A stretch of 63,387 nt of DNA from Bondarzewia mesenterica. Its lineage: Eukaryota; Basidiomycota; Agaricomycetes; Russulales; Bondarzewiaceae. Of this stretch, positions 34,554 through 45,464 are shown in pieces. Position numbers and translations under genes: made by a program. Positions within the stretch are counted from its first letter, which is position 1. The number at the start of each line of letters is the position of its first letter. The notes beneath the pieces were generated by a model. The model saw nothing but the letters and a program-made list of their open reading frames with translations. It ran no database searches and was not told the DNA's origin. The stretch spans positions 1 through 63,387 of the forward strand of contig SGPL01000140.1 of NCBI GenBank assembly GCA_004802705.1. Reading direction: 5' to 3'.

Positions 34554-36022
34554 TCAAACAAGTGCCCCTTCATCCTTCAACCCCTTCTCCACTCTTGCAA
34601 CCTCTGCAATCCCGGGCCCATCCATACTCTGATAAGAGTGCAGTTGCATAATGCTGACCCTAGATTGCACCTGGCCTTCTGTTGTAATGGAGTGTCTGGG
34701 CTGGGGAGCAGCAGCAAATTGAGGCATGCTTAAACTTTGGCCATTGTGATCTGCTGTGATGGGAATACCCAACATCTCCCAAACTGTGTTCTGATGGCTG
34801 ACTAATACCACAATTATTGTGGGATATATGCCCTAATATAATACATCAGTTCAAGTAAATGAGAGAAGTAATATTAAATGAGCTTACAGCAATCTGTGTA
34901 CAAACTCCAGATAATACATCAGCATTAACAATTCCTTTGAAATCCATTATAATATAGGATATCTATAAAATGAGTTATTAATAAAATATTGAAATTTAAT
35001 AATTATGAACTTACCCAAATAAAGCAATATATAATTCCTGATTCAATAAGAAGAGCCAAAATTTTTTCAACCTGAGTCTTCTTGCAATTACCCAAGTTAT
35101 TTTTAATCTCTTGATGATGTTTCCTAATATTAATTTTAGTAAAAGTAATTATATTAAATATTAAAAAAGAAATTGTTCATACCATGCTTTATATCCAATC
35201 AATAATGTGGCCATAACATTAGCCATCACTTCTAGTAGAAATGTTGACATTGAAGTCCATCCAGTTGTTGCATAATTAGTTGAATTAAGGTTTGGAAAGT
35301 CCGATTTGATAATAAATCCTATAGATATGAAACTTAAAACTGCACAAATGCATTAAAAAGAAGGCTACTATATATATATCAGAAAATATACTGACCAGTA
35401 GCACATATTAATAAACCAACTGTGGCAATCACAGGCTTTCTGTTATTGGGATATAAAACCCATGCCCTCCAAACAACAATAGTATCACTCAATAAATACT
35501 AAAAGTGTTATCAGTATTTTTATTTTGAACTATAATTAAAACCACTTACAACAATTGTTAACATTAATTGTCGTCCCGTACTTATAGGACCAAGAAAGTC
35601 ATTTGCAGTTGAAAACTTGCTCTCCAAGGTATGATCACGGTGGTAAATGAGAATGATTTGAATTTGCTTGATGAGGGCAGCCAATTCCAATCCCCAGTAA
35701 CATATAGATGATGCAAACATGACGAGTGTGACAGCCAATAGTATCAGATTGGCCCTAGACTTCAATCCTTTTCGGCTTTTCAAAATTATTGAATCAACAA
35801 CTCTGGAATGCTGATGGGATAAGACTTACAGAAGCAGGCATGATGAGTAGCATATCAGGATGCAAAAGAAGCCTGCATTATAATAAGTTGAGTATACTAT
35901 GTGATACAAGTGAATCACCCACCATAGAATAAAGTTGTGGCCAAGGCTACGATGACATTTGCTCTTATAACAAGACCAACATGCTGTATGACCTCTGGAG
36001 GTTCTGTGACTGTTGTGTTCAT
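34554..36022 (-). CDS. Multi-pass membrane protein (basidiomycete 7TM family), copy B
   Basis: This is the paralogue of the gene at 27838-29306, with identical span and exon layout. It starts MNTTVTEPPEVIQHVG (ATG at 36020-36022) and ends EKGLKDEGALV (TGA at 34554-34556). Membrane segments include ANLILLAVTLVMFASSICYWG, and the family signature exon encoding a WRAWVLYPNN-like motif is at about 35400-35480. Differences from copy A are mostly substitutions that keep hydrophobicity. AT-rich like its twin. The function is unknown; receptor-like or transporter-like roles are both possible. Confidence 0.78.
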
Positions 36023-36159
36023 AGCAGATCTGATGAAACGGATTGTGATAGAGGAAGGAAGGAACCACGCGATAAGGGTAAGGCAGCGGAGCGGTGTTAG
36101 TTGGTAACACGAGAGCTCAGCGCCACTTGCTGCTCAGATCGTTTATAGATAAGTAATGA

Positions 36160-36545
36160 AATATAAGAGTCCTGCCATTCTTCGAGTGGTGGGCCGTTCA
36201 ATATATCTGTGGTGGGTGTGTGATAAGTGAATATAATTGGTTCAAATTCTGGTGATGTACAGATCAAATTTGATCAGTTCCCATCTTTTTTGCATCCCAT
36301 CACCTGTCCATACCAGCTTGTATCATAGCACATTAGACTTGTCATTGTAGGGCTTGTAATTACTATAGAATATAAGTTTTCTTTCATTCTTCGATCAACT
36401 GGCTGTTGAACAGAATTCTGGCAGATGCGTGCTCAGTGAATGAAATTGACTCAAACCCCGATGATGAACTGGTCAATTTTGACCAGTTTCTATTTTTTGT
36501 GCCATCATCTGTCCATGTCAGCCCATGCCGTCGTGATGTGCTACT
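36160..36545. repeat. Two diverged tandem copies, about 210 bp apart
   Basis: 36160-36330 and 36372-36545 share phrases in the same order and spacing. Examples are ATATAAG...CATTCTTCGA, TCAAATT/TCAAACC..GATGA, GATCAG-TTCCCATCTTTTTTG versus GACCAG-TTTCTATTTTTTG, and ATCA(C/T)CTGTCCAT. The unit is unknown and noncoding, probably a degraded repeat. Nothing else is seen between 36100 and 36840. Confidence 0.5.
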
Positions 36546-36845
36546 TAAAGGTAGCATTTGCTCTACCATGGCGCAGGGAGCAGACTCACATTCTGCCAAC
36601 ATTACGCTTAGCTCAATACATGGCCCTTCAGGCAGAACTGTTCCTATTTGAACATGATACCCGTAAAAATATAACATTTACTAGTCTTTCGCATGCACAT
36701 CCAAATAACTGCACATCATCTCAAAATCATTCAAAACAACAAGCCATGTAAATGATTCATGAATGAGTATTTTCAAGCTAAATTTTTGTTCGAATGTGAT
36801 GACTACTGTTTTTTTACGTGTCGCAATATGATCGAGGTAACTGCT

Positions 36846-37259
36846 ACTTACTTCGCCTTGACTCAAGGCAACATCCTGAAGAATGAGATGGGGATGAAGC
36901 TGTCACCAGGGTGGTGCAGCGTGGTCTCGTCCCCGGAGGCGTCCGTGCCCTTCTTCGCAGTGATGGCGGGCTTCTCCATGGACCCGAGTTCGCGCTCGCC
37001 CTGCTTGACTATCCCATGCTTCGCGAACACGAAGTTGACACCCTTGCCAATGACTACGAAAAATAGCAGCGCTGGGTGTCTGTGCGGGGTTTGTGATAAG
37101 AATGTGATATTGGGTCGACGAAAAGAGATGCGCCTGCACTCCAGTTATACATGTTCGGCCTAAGATCTTGCCAGGTATATCCGACGTGCAATGCAGTGTG
37201 AGCGAGATGAACGAGGGCAGCATGAACAGCCGAATCGCATAGGCATCCGGCCTGCGTGC
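36846..37259 (-). other. Possible C-terminal exons of an unrecognised gene
   Basis: The minus strand reads AIRLFMLPSFISLTLHCTSD (about 37165-37240) and, in another frame downstream, VIGKGVNFVFAKHGIVKQG (about 36990-37055), with a polar tail before 36900. Both look coding. They do not fit the lyase family on their 5' side, so they may be the tail of another gene joined to the truncated lyase. Confidence 0.3.
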
Positions 37260-39219
37260 TCAGTAGGCCATGGGTATCCAACGTTCGCTGTACCAAAGGA
37301 CTATGCCGAGGATTGAAGGCGAGTGGTCGCGGACCAGTTGCCCCGTGCGCTCTCCGACGGACAACGATAGGCCAAAAGAGGGCATGTCGAACGTGTACCC
37401 GACGCCACCGTGCCAGAGCGAGGATGCACAGGGAAACGAGGTCTCGTCGTCCTGCATGTCAAAGCCGTTGACGAAGACCGGGCCCACGTGCAGGCGCTGG
37501 TCGAGAACAGAGTAAACAGGGGCGTCTGATGTGCTCGTCAAGTTGGAGACCATGACGTGCTGCACGTCGTCCGTGAGGAAGAACCACGCTTTCTGCCAGC
37601 TGAGCGCATCGGTGTATGGGTTAGTGTAACGCATCGCTGCGATGCTGAGCTGTCCGTCTGACACGCCTCCTACGAAGGAGTGCAGGCCCGTCCATTCAGC
37701 ATCGGCGCAGGTGAGAGGCGTCGCATCATAATCGACGGTGATGCCTGGGATGAGGTTCCAATCCCAGGCTGCAGCGATGTCCTCGTATTCGTTACCTTGG
37801 AGGTAAGTGTACAAAGTGCCGTCGGCTAGGTGGAAGCCAAAAGGCTAGATGTTGAATATATCAGCTTGAAAGAAGTAAAAAAAAGAACGAAAAACTGCGA
37901 GTTATCAGTGGGGGTACATGGGACACATACGTTTTGGGAATTGGTGTACTCTGTGTTTTTTGTCCGTGTGGAATACATTTTGAGAGTAGACACATACCCT
38001 TCCTCTCGTTGCACCTGAGCATTGTTCAAATACTATTCAACAGTGCGGAGGAGGGGCTTCTTGTGCTCACCATATAGTCGTTATTATAGAAATTACGATT
38101 GCCGTTTAGATGACCTGCGTTCGCATCCTTCGTTGACTTGATCAGGCCATTGTAGACCTTGATCATGGTGGTTGAGTTCCACAATTGTCCCAATTGCTCT
38201 ATCTCGGTCAGGTTGATGTTGAGGCTGCCGGTAGCTCTGAAAGTTAAGAGAAAACTATAATAACAAGGATCTTGGTGCAATGTACAGCATCACTGACTGG
38301 GCGTCGATCACAGGGAAACTGATAAACCTAGGCAGAGAACTCTATGGCCGAATGAATGGACAATCGAGAGCTAGGTCAGTTCTGACTTACGAAATCCCAA
38401 TGGAGTACATTGGTGAGAACATTGCGATAGATCATCCACTGGTCGCCGTCGATCAAGGTGGTAAAAGCGTTTTGTGAGTCCAGGTCCGCGGAGAATTGCG
38501 TGCCGCCGGCGTCGATCTCAAGCTCAAGAACGTCATTGGAGCTATCAAGAGAACAGACATGGTCAGAGCCATCTCTTTACCACTGTGACACGGCATCGAC
38601 GAATACGCACAAGTCTTTCCCATAATTACCGTTGTACAATAGACCTCCATGCCGGCCGAAGCTACCATCGGGCTTAATACCGTCGACCATGATCCCAGGC
38701 TCGATGACAACTTCTGCATGAATCCTATCATAAGCCTCAGAGATCAAAGTGATATTTGTCGTGAGCAATGCGACGTCGATGCCAACCTTCGCCACGTCCA
38801 AGATGTTGGCACCAGACAGGTAGCCCTTGTGTCCTTCGTAGAACGTATCGTATGGTCGCGAGGACATGGTGATGCAATCCTCCTTCTGGTCGTCTGAGAG
38901 AGACGCATTGAAGAGGAGACAACTCTCACCAACGAGACGAGGAATCAGAATTACCTGGAGAAAACCGAATCGATGTTAGTGTCAACAAATGGATAGCCTG
39001 AGGACGGCATAGACTTAGTACATCGGAGAACCAGTTCGTATTCCAAAGACCGGGGGTACCACACGGACAGCTGCTGGTGCCTGCTGCGTCCAAGCATCCG
39101 GGGACGGTAAAGTCGTTCTGGAACCAGTAATCCATCGCGGATGAGATTGCGCCAGCCAGGTCCGAGCTGCCGACATATTGCTCATTTCCGGGTAATCCAC
39201 CGTGCCATGCAGCGGCCAG
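37260..39219 (-). pseudogene. Polysaccharide lyase family 8, 3'- and perhaps 5'-truncated
   Basis: PL8 enzymes cleave acidic polysaccharides by beta-elimination and are usually secreted. From 39219 the exons read LAAAWHGGLPGNEQYVGSSD, GTPGLWNTNWFSD, VILIPRLVGESCLLF and GIKPDGSFGRHGGLLYNGNY. The last holds the family's catalytic His and Tyr nine residues apart (about 38625-38675). Then come WMIYRNVLTNVLHWDF, PRFISFPVIDAQ, GSLNINLTEIEQLGQLWNS, VSTLKMYSTRT, FGFHLADGTLYTYLQGNEYE and the beta-sandwich up to LSLSVGERTGQL. All introns splice in frame. However, the frame diverges after about 37320 and stops at 37260-37262, losing roughly the last hundred residues of the family. The secretion signal and first exons were not found upstream. 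It is either a partial gene or one whose end exons I cannot see. Confidence 0.72.
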
Positions 39220-40056
39220 CTAGCTGAGGACGATATGCAGGAGCTGCGAGTGAAATGAAGAGCTGGATGGAAGAACATCGAGTGAGGGCTCGATAAATAC
39301 GCCTTGCCAACGAGACTACGACACTTACTGACGATGACCTACAGTAACTACTAATTGACCGTCAATGCTGGGCAGCAAAACGTCAGTTAGCGATAAACTG
39401 AGCACATACAATGATTCGACATACAAGCTCACTTTCGGTTGCGAACTTCACTCACAATGCCCATCACCTGCTCACAAACATTTACATTGATAGGTTCATC
39501 TTCTATGTTTTTCAGTGCAGCGTTACGCTCGTCGACTGCCTTTTTACCTTTCTCATAATTCTGAAGAAAATGTCNCCAATTTAGACCAGTTCTAATTGCA
39601 TGCTTGTGCAACAATGATGGACCTCGGAGTTTTCTTCGATGATGNCATGCTCGACCGCGTAGTCGAAGAATGACGGATATTGTCTCCGCGCGTCTATCCA
39701 TCCGTTGCCAATTGCTGCACNGCGCAACCGAACGTTCAGATTTGATTTGAGAACCNCGTCCGCTGAATGAACAAAACATTAGAAAACTTGTGCACGAGAA
39801 TTTATGTGCATATTACGCACAGAAATATGGGATATATTGTTTGGGACATAGAACGAAGCTGCAGATGGGACTATAAACCAAATCATCAGTCGCAATAAAT
39901 TGGGAGACCATGAACAATTANGCAGCCTTTGAGATGCGGAAAACGTTGTTCAACCGTAGTTGGCGTCGTTTGGTCTCCTTGAGAACATCCGAAAAGAGCA
40001 GTCTCTTTCACTCTCTCAACCACTCCATTTCCAAACCTCCTTTGTTCTGCTGATNG
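39220..40056. other. Low-quality stretch, relic ORF on minus strand
   Basis: This stretch contains about five isolated N bases. A minus-strand frame (39429-39779) includes NYEKGKKAVDERNAALKNI, which looks coding, and a second frame over the same DNA reads FFDYAVEH.IIEENSEVHH. It is probably a frameshifted relic of an unrecognised gene. Confidence 0.3.
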
Positions 40057-40474
40057 ATGGGGATAATCAAANATTTGNAAAAGAAAGTGCTCCCAATGTT
40101 GACAGCATCAGTAAGTCTCCAATTTAAACGATATGATAACCTGCACGAACCCCTTTTAGAACTGNAAGACTTTATTGTCCGACGCCCAAACCGCAAAACC
40201 CGGCTCGCGGGCGTGGCCTAAAATGAACGGAAACAGAGATGAAGCTATCGGCATCAGGTGGGATTGGGGTGAGAGGAGGGAGGTTGGGGGGAAGACGTTG
40301 AGAAACCTCGTGCTGCAGGCCAACAAAGGCGCGGCGCAGGTGAAGTTGAAGAAGCTTGCGAATAAGAATTCGCACCGGAAGNTCCTGANGATTGAGTTGG
40401 ACTTGGATCGGCCGCAGGAGTTGGAGGAATTCAAGAAGAAATGGTTAGAGGGTGTGAGGAGGTTGGGAGAATAG
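40057..40474 (+). CDS. Hypothetical small protein, two exons
   Basis: A plausible gene starts at ATG 40057 (MGIIK...KKVLPMLTAS) and has an intron with GTAAGT donor and TTTTAG acceptor (about 40112-40160). It ends at 40474 after a Lys-rich helical part (LVLQANKGAAQVKLKKLANK, ELEEFKKKWLEGVRRLGE). Four N bases lie within it; one, in the codon TGN right after the splice, could be a stop. The family is not recognised. Confidence 0.4.
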
Positions 40475-41196
40475 ATGCACGCACATGTAAAAAGCAGAAA
40501 CTGAGATGGGGCCCGACGTATACACANGCGTGCAATGACCAGTATGATAACCAAATCTTGTCGGCTCAAGTGAGATACAGAAAGAATCTCCGCGCTCACT
40601 GGTAGGACGTTATAACGAAAATTCGTAGAAGAAGGCAAATGGCTTAGGCGCTGCATTGTAATGGGTGCCCNTTCAAGATAGCGAACCGTTTCTCAATGTA
40701 GCTTCATGTTGAATTTAAGCGGTCAGAAAGGCTCCGAACATGGTGCGGCAGGGTAAAAAGAGGTAATACAACTCCCCAAAGCGATGACAGAAGAGGTAGT
40801 ATAATTTACGAGAAACTGCAGGATCGTCAAGGCCACCATAGTGGTAAGGGATTCTTACCGAAAAAAGGGACNGATTATTATAGTCGTACATCTGCTGGCA
40901 GAGGCCTTACGCGTAGCGTGATCATGACGAGAGTAAAGAAATGAAAAGACGAAGAAGAAGGAGCATCGTGGAAAGTTGGAGCTTATAGACGTGGAGCGAC
41001 AACAGCATGAGAGGGCATCGCAGATCAAGCAGATTGGGGAACAAATGAACGGCTGGAAGACCATGAATGGAACTCTCACTGCGGCGCAGGCTGGCCAGCT
41101 GAAGACGGTGCTCGAACATCTGCCATGATTGCGTTGAATTGTTATGTAGACAAAAACTGAGATGATATTGACCACTTACTACCTCTTGCCGATGGC
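40475..41196. other. Intergenic, no gene seen
   Basis: Convergent 3' ends of the small gene (plus) and the Spt5-like gene (minus). I see no convincing coding signal. Confidence 0.4.
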
Positions 41197-44100
41197 TTAG
41201 GGGGGGGCATTCACCAACACCAGGTTCTCTCGGGGTTCCACCATGAACGCCAACGAACCCGCCGCCTTGACGATGAAAAATGAGTACCTCTCCCGGACGA
41301 CTTCGCCGACGAATCCCGCATTGCTGCCATTCATGACAAGGGCCATGACTCCCACATTGACCGGGATGGGCTTCAAGAAGCGGAAGGGGATCNCGATCTG
41401 TCTTTGAAATCTCGCTGCCACTTGGACGACGACCTGTCCCGGGAGAGGATTCACCTTGCGTGCAGACGACGGAACCGTCTCCACCCAGTGCCTCTCGTAT
41501 TGGCCGTACTGGAAGCCGATGACAGGATCCGTCGAGCCTGTTACCTCGAAGGCNATCATCCACACATCAAGCCAACGTTCTATGTACGACCACAAAAACA
41601 ATTGGACCCCGTATTCCGGGTGCGGTACTTGTGAATCCGTCAGCAGGCAAGACAAGGATGACGACGACGATGCCGACAGTACCTTGGCATGACGGGAAAG
41701 TCTCAAGCTCCGTGTTTCGACCCGGAGTGCGCGAGGAAGGGTCCCACGCGGGCTCAATCGAGGACNGCGGGTCAATAGGAGGAGGGGTGCTGGTACGAAG
41801 GCCCTCGTTCAGCGAAAGCAGGCCTTCAGGCCTGAAAGCGGTGGACGCTAGAGCCCGAAGCTCTGCCTCTGTCGGTGGGGGCAGCAGCTTGGGATGCGAT
41901 CTANGGAGTTAAGGTAAACAGCGAACATTTTTGAGAAGGTACTCCGTGAGACTCACTCTAAAAGTATCATCGTGACTTTGATCTCTTGAAATCTGCGCCC
42001 CTGGGTCGTCAATGCGTCGAGCTCGACCAAGGCGACATCCTCGTCCACCTCGGGATCGGTTCTGAGAACCTCACGAACTGCCTTTACGAGCCCCTTGTAC
42101 CCCTTCCAAGGGCCTCCGATGATTTGGACCCGCGTGCCGACCATGTCGTGCACCCGAGGTTTTGACGCTTCCTTGGCGCGCTCTGCGGCTATTTTAGGGG
42201 AGCAGAAGTCCAGGCGATCATACGGAAACTCGAGGATCTTGCACCCACAGAGCATTCACTGAGTCCACTACTTGATATGCCAAACACGCGCACCTTGTTC
42301 TCGGTCTTTGTCCTCTTGATCCAGATATAATACGGATCTCTTGGGTCAACCACCGTCCCGATCTGCTCGCAACCCTCGAACTTGAACTTGACGATGTCCC
42401 CTGTTTGGAACAAGGTGGGGGCGAAGGGGGAGCTTTCCTTTTCGCGTTCGGCGGCTACTTCGGGTGAGAGAAATTCCAAACCAGCGAATCCAATTCCGAG
42501 CATCTGCGGCAACGCAACGTTAAGTGCGCCCGCGGGATTCTGGGCGGAAGAGGCCTACCTCATCCATCAGCTCTGGCCGCACAATCCGGACAGATGATGC
42601 TTGCGCGTCGGTGACNGTCCCGATCTCCCCACTGCCCCGTACTTTGACCAGATCTCCCCTCCTGAAGACATTCCCAATGAGTAAGGGATCCGGGACACGC
42701 GCACGTGCCACGGCCAACTCGAGGGAATGAAAGTCGACGCGATCACACAAAATTTTAACCTGAAGCCAACACCTCGTTGAGCGGCTTTTGAAACAAATGA
42801 TGTAAAAAAAAAAACGGGAACAGACTCACGGTGTTCTGAGTCGCGGTCTCGATGAAACTGACAGAAGACGAAACATCATCAACTGCGAACACGATGCCGG
42901 TCTGGTCTTCGTGCCGTACTTTGACATGATCNCCTGGTCTGAAGTAGGGACNGATCGATGATAGGGGTACGACGAATTCCGTCACTGGTGCGTCCACGTC
43001 CTCATCTTCTCGGTGCGAACTCGGTAGCAAACCAGGAATAATCGAGGCTTCAACTGCGACGATGGCCGTCCCGTCTTGCGCATGCCTGAAGGTGCCCCAC
43101 AACCCACTTTGTTCGCCCGAGATGATTCTAACACGATCACCATGTCGCAGAGCCTCCTGCGCCTCAGCCGTCAAGATCTGCGCAACTAGCCCACCGTGAA
43201 ATGGCAAGCCTTGGTTGAGAGCATCAAGGAAAGGCAAGACGTCACCGTTCGAAGGCGTTTCCTTACAGGGGATGGCCGACCTATAAGCGACTTTCATAAA
43301 TCGAAGCCCATACCTGTATTTAGCCGCGGAGAACACCAGATANAAGTCATGCTGCTGGACGCTAGCTGGCCCATACAATCNTCTGATTTCNTCGGGGTTG
43401 AAGAGTCGGGGTTGAGGCCGGCAGCAGCGCTTGCGCTTGCCACTGCTCTTTTCCACGGCCTCGATGTCAGGCTTTTCGGATAGAGCAATCCTCGGGCAAA
43501 CAGCTACTGTCAACAGCCCATGTTNGACGTCGACTTCTTGCACGAGAGCCAAGTCTTTGGCATAGGGCCCTCGACGAATGCGGACCCATTGGCCTGTAGC
43601 GAAGTCAACGTCNGAGTTGGGTCGAGTCTTCAGCACGTAGACCTGTGAGCGCTCCTCGACGNGAANGAGCNGAATCGCATCCAAAGGATTCACCCCAGAA
43701 TGACCACCGACCGCGTTTCGAACATCCAGAGAGCTCGGCGCCTCAATGTACACCAGACCTNGCAGAGAAGGCANGCTAAATACTTCACCNATCGTGGGTG
43801 GCTTTTCTCCTCCCATACCCACNCNGGTTGCGCTGCACCGTATGTGCTCAACGACATCCGCCCTTCGTCCGTTCTGTAGCCCCCGAACAATAGTCAGATA
43901 TCTACATAGTCAGGCTTGACTCCAATTGCAGCGGCGGGCGTACCTTCACCTTGACGCTCCACAGGAGTCGCTCGCTTTCTCCAAGAAGAGGCCACTCGGT
44001 GTCGNGCGCGCCGTACTGAATCTGTCGGGCGCGCACTTTGTACTGATCGGCGATGGCCTCGAGAGCCGAAGGATTGTCATCACTGAGTGCCTCAGCGCGA

Positions 44101-44399
44101 TATGTNGGTCCAGGGTCGAGAAATGGCTCGCCAGCAGTATCCTCCGCGGAGATGTCGTCTTGCAAGAAATCAACTGTGGAAGAATTCAGCTCCGCATGAG
44201 TGGACGGAATACTTCAATTGGATGACGGGGGACGCACCAAAGTCGCCATCTTCCTCCTCGCTATCTTCGTCGCGTGAGTCCTCCTCGGCTTCAAGATCGA
44301 GAAATGGATTCTGCTGCGGAATTAACACCAACTAGTTCATCATTATTGTTTTTCATGGGGCGTACTTACCGCTTTGCGGGCTCGATTTTGACGCGACAT
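41197..44399 (-). CDS. Spt5-like protein with NGN domain and multiple KOW motifs
   Basis: The layout resembles transcription elongation factor Spt5, which clamps RNA polymerase II with Spt4. ATG is at 44397-44399 (MSRQNRARKA). Next comes an acidic stretch (LEAEEDSRDEDSEEEDGDF), then an NGN-like part (LLWSVKVK... GLVYIEAPSSLDVRNAVGG). A row of KOW/Tudor-like segments follows: GQWVRIRRGPYAKDLALVQE, GDRVRIISGEQSGLWGTF, HVKVRHEDQTGIVFAVDD, GDLVKVRGSGEIG, GDIVKFKFEGCEQIGTVVD, TRVQIIGGPWKGYKGLVKAV, and a final ALVMNGSNAGFVGEVVRE. The stop is TAA at 41197-41199. About eight introns; some 20 isolated N bases. No CTR repeat tail typical of true Spt5 is visible, so I read it as a divergent paralogue rather than the essential gene. 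Confidence 0.72.
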
Positions 44400-44677
44400 G
44401 GCACACGCTGTTCAAGCCTTCACGAATTTTGGTTGTCTTTTTCAAGCTTTATTTCTTAAGTGCTACTTGTGGCTATGTATTGTATTTCACAATGAGCAAA
44501 ATGCGACGTAGTGGCAGACAAAGACGAAGACGGCGGCGGCCCCGCTAAGTTGCGTTGCAGATTGGCTGAAGGTGGAAAAAGGAAACAATGCAAGTCGTGA
44601 CCCACGCATTTATACCGCGGATTTTAGTCACCACCTGCACGTCAGCCTCAGCCAACACAACGAGGTTGACGTGTAGG

Positions 44678-44745
44678 CAATGACTGAAATCATTGTGTTT
44701 GGCTGGGTCTGACGTGTGGGTGATGACAAAAATCAGCCTATAAAG
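44678..44745 (+). promoter_or_regulatory. Repeated promoter module, copy 1
   Basis: The module reads CAATGACTGAAATCATTG (an inverted repeat CAATGA/TCATTG), then TGACGTG, GATGACAAAAATCAG and the TATA box CCTATAAA at 44737. An ATG follows 62 nt after the TATA box (44799) in CATCATGG context, after a C/T-rich leader. Copies recur at 44846 and 55057. Confidence 0.65.
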
Positions 44746-44845
44746 ATACTCGCAAATCTAGCTGCATACCTTTTCCTTTTCTCCCCTTCTTCCTCATCAT
44801 GGACCTTTTGCCGCCTTCTGGCGGCGTCGTCCTCCTCCGTGAAGG

Positions 44846-44914
44846 CAATGACTGAAATCATTGTGTCTGGCTGAGTCTGACGTTTGAGTGGTGATGAAAA
44901 TCAGCCTATAAGTA
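44846..44914 (+). promoter_or_regulatory. Repeated promoter module, copy 2
   Basis: Same order as copy 1: CAATGACTGAAATCATTG, TGACGTTTGAG, GATGAAAATCAG, CCTATAAG at 44905. An ATG lies 57 nt downstream (44962) after a C/T-rich leader. The short frame from copy 1's ATG ends inside this copy, so the two form a tandem array. Confidence 0.62.
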
Positions 44915-44992
44915 AATTTGTAGTTGGAGTTGCACGCCCTTCTTTTCTCTCCCCCCTCACCATGGATCCAAGTAATTACAATTTAAGAGAAG

Positions 44993-45300
44993 AATAAAGT
45001 AAACTGAATAAAAATAGATATGTAAAAGTTCATTTGCAGTGAGATCGTGGCCTACGAAGACCTCAAGGAGTACGGGAGTGAGGCGGTGGTCAAGGCGGCG
45101 GGCAAAGTTCGACAGCAGGGCAAGCCCTACGAGAGTGCGTACACAGGAACAGGAATAAAGTAAACTGAATAAAAATAGATATGTAAAAGTTCATTTGCAG
45201 TGAGATCGTGGCCTACGAAGGCCTCAAGGAGTACGGGAGTGAGGCGGTGGTCAAGGCGGCGGGCAAAGTTCGACAGCAGGGCAAGCCCTATGAGAGTGCG
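44993..45300 (+). repeat. 161-bp tandem duplication carrying an OLA1 exon fragment
   Basis: Two nearly identical units (periodicity 161) each hold an intron end (CATTTGCAG) and an exon (45040-45134 and 45201-45295). The exon reads [20 protein letters not shown] then [11 protein letters not shown]. This is the C-terminal TGS-domain region of the YchF/OLA1 Obg-like ATPase. The rest of OLA1 is absent, so these are captured or duplicated gene pieces, not a gene. Confidence 0.75.
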
Positions 45301-45464
45301 TACTCCCTTTCCTGTTAATTTTAAAACCGTCGTAGACGTGAATACTACGCTTGAGAGGACTTATGCCCTCGCAATGAACAACGCCAACAGCGCCGAAAGA
45401 CAGCCGCGATGAATAGAAAGAGCAGATTCAAACAGGCCGTTCTCACGTGTGGAAGGGACGTCAA

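Larger units (their letters stand above)
31635..36100. repeat. Segmental duplication, copy B
   Basis: Direct-orientation partner of copy A (23404-29380), without the 1.5 kb insertion. It contains the same minus-strand exon-like piece at the left, the same small plus exon (MAAPRLDEYPGLLLKAI, about 32611-32670), a second FMP52-like relic and a second intact membrane-protein gene. Content between 31635 and 33330 has no gene I can name. Confidence 0.85.

Noticed and set aside
23404..36100. LTR retrotransposon formed by the two duplicate copies
   Set aside because: The copies contain intron-bearing genes, the spacer has no gag-pol frame, and there are no TG...CA ends or primer-binding site.
36406..36651. 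Open frames on both strands near 36.4-36.7 kb
   Set aside because: They overlap the diverged noncoding repeat, lack family resemblance and conflict with each other.
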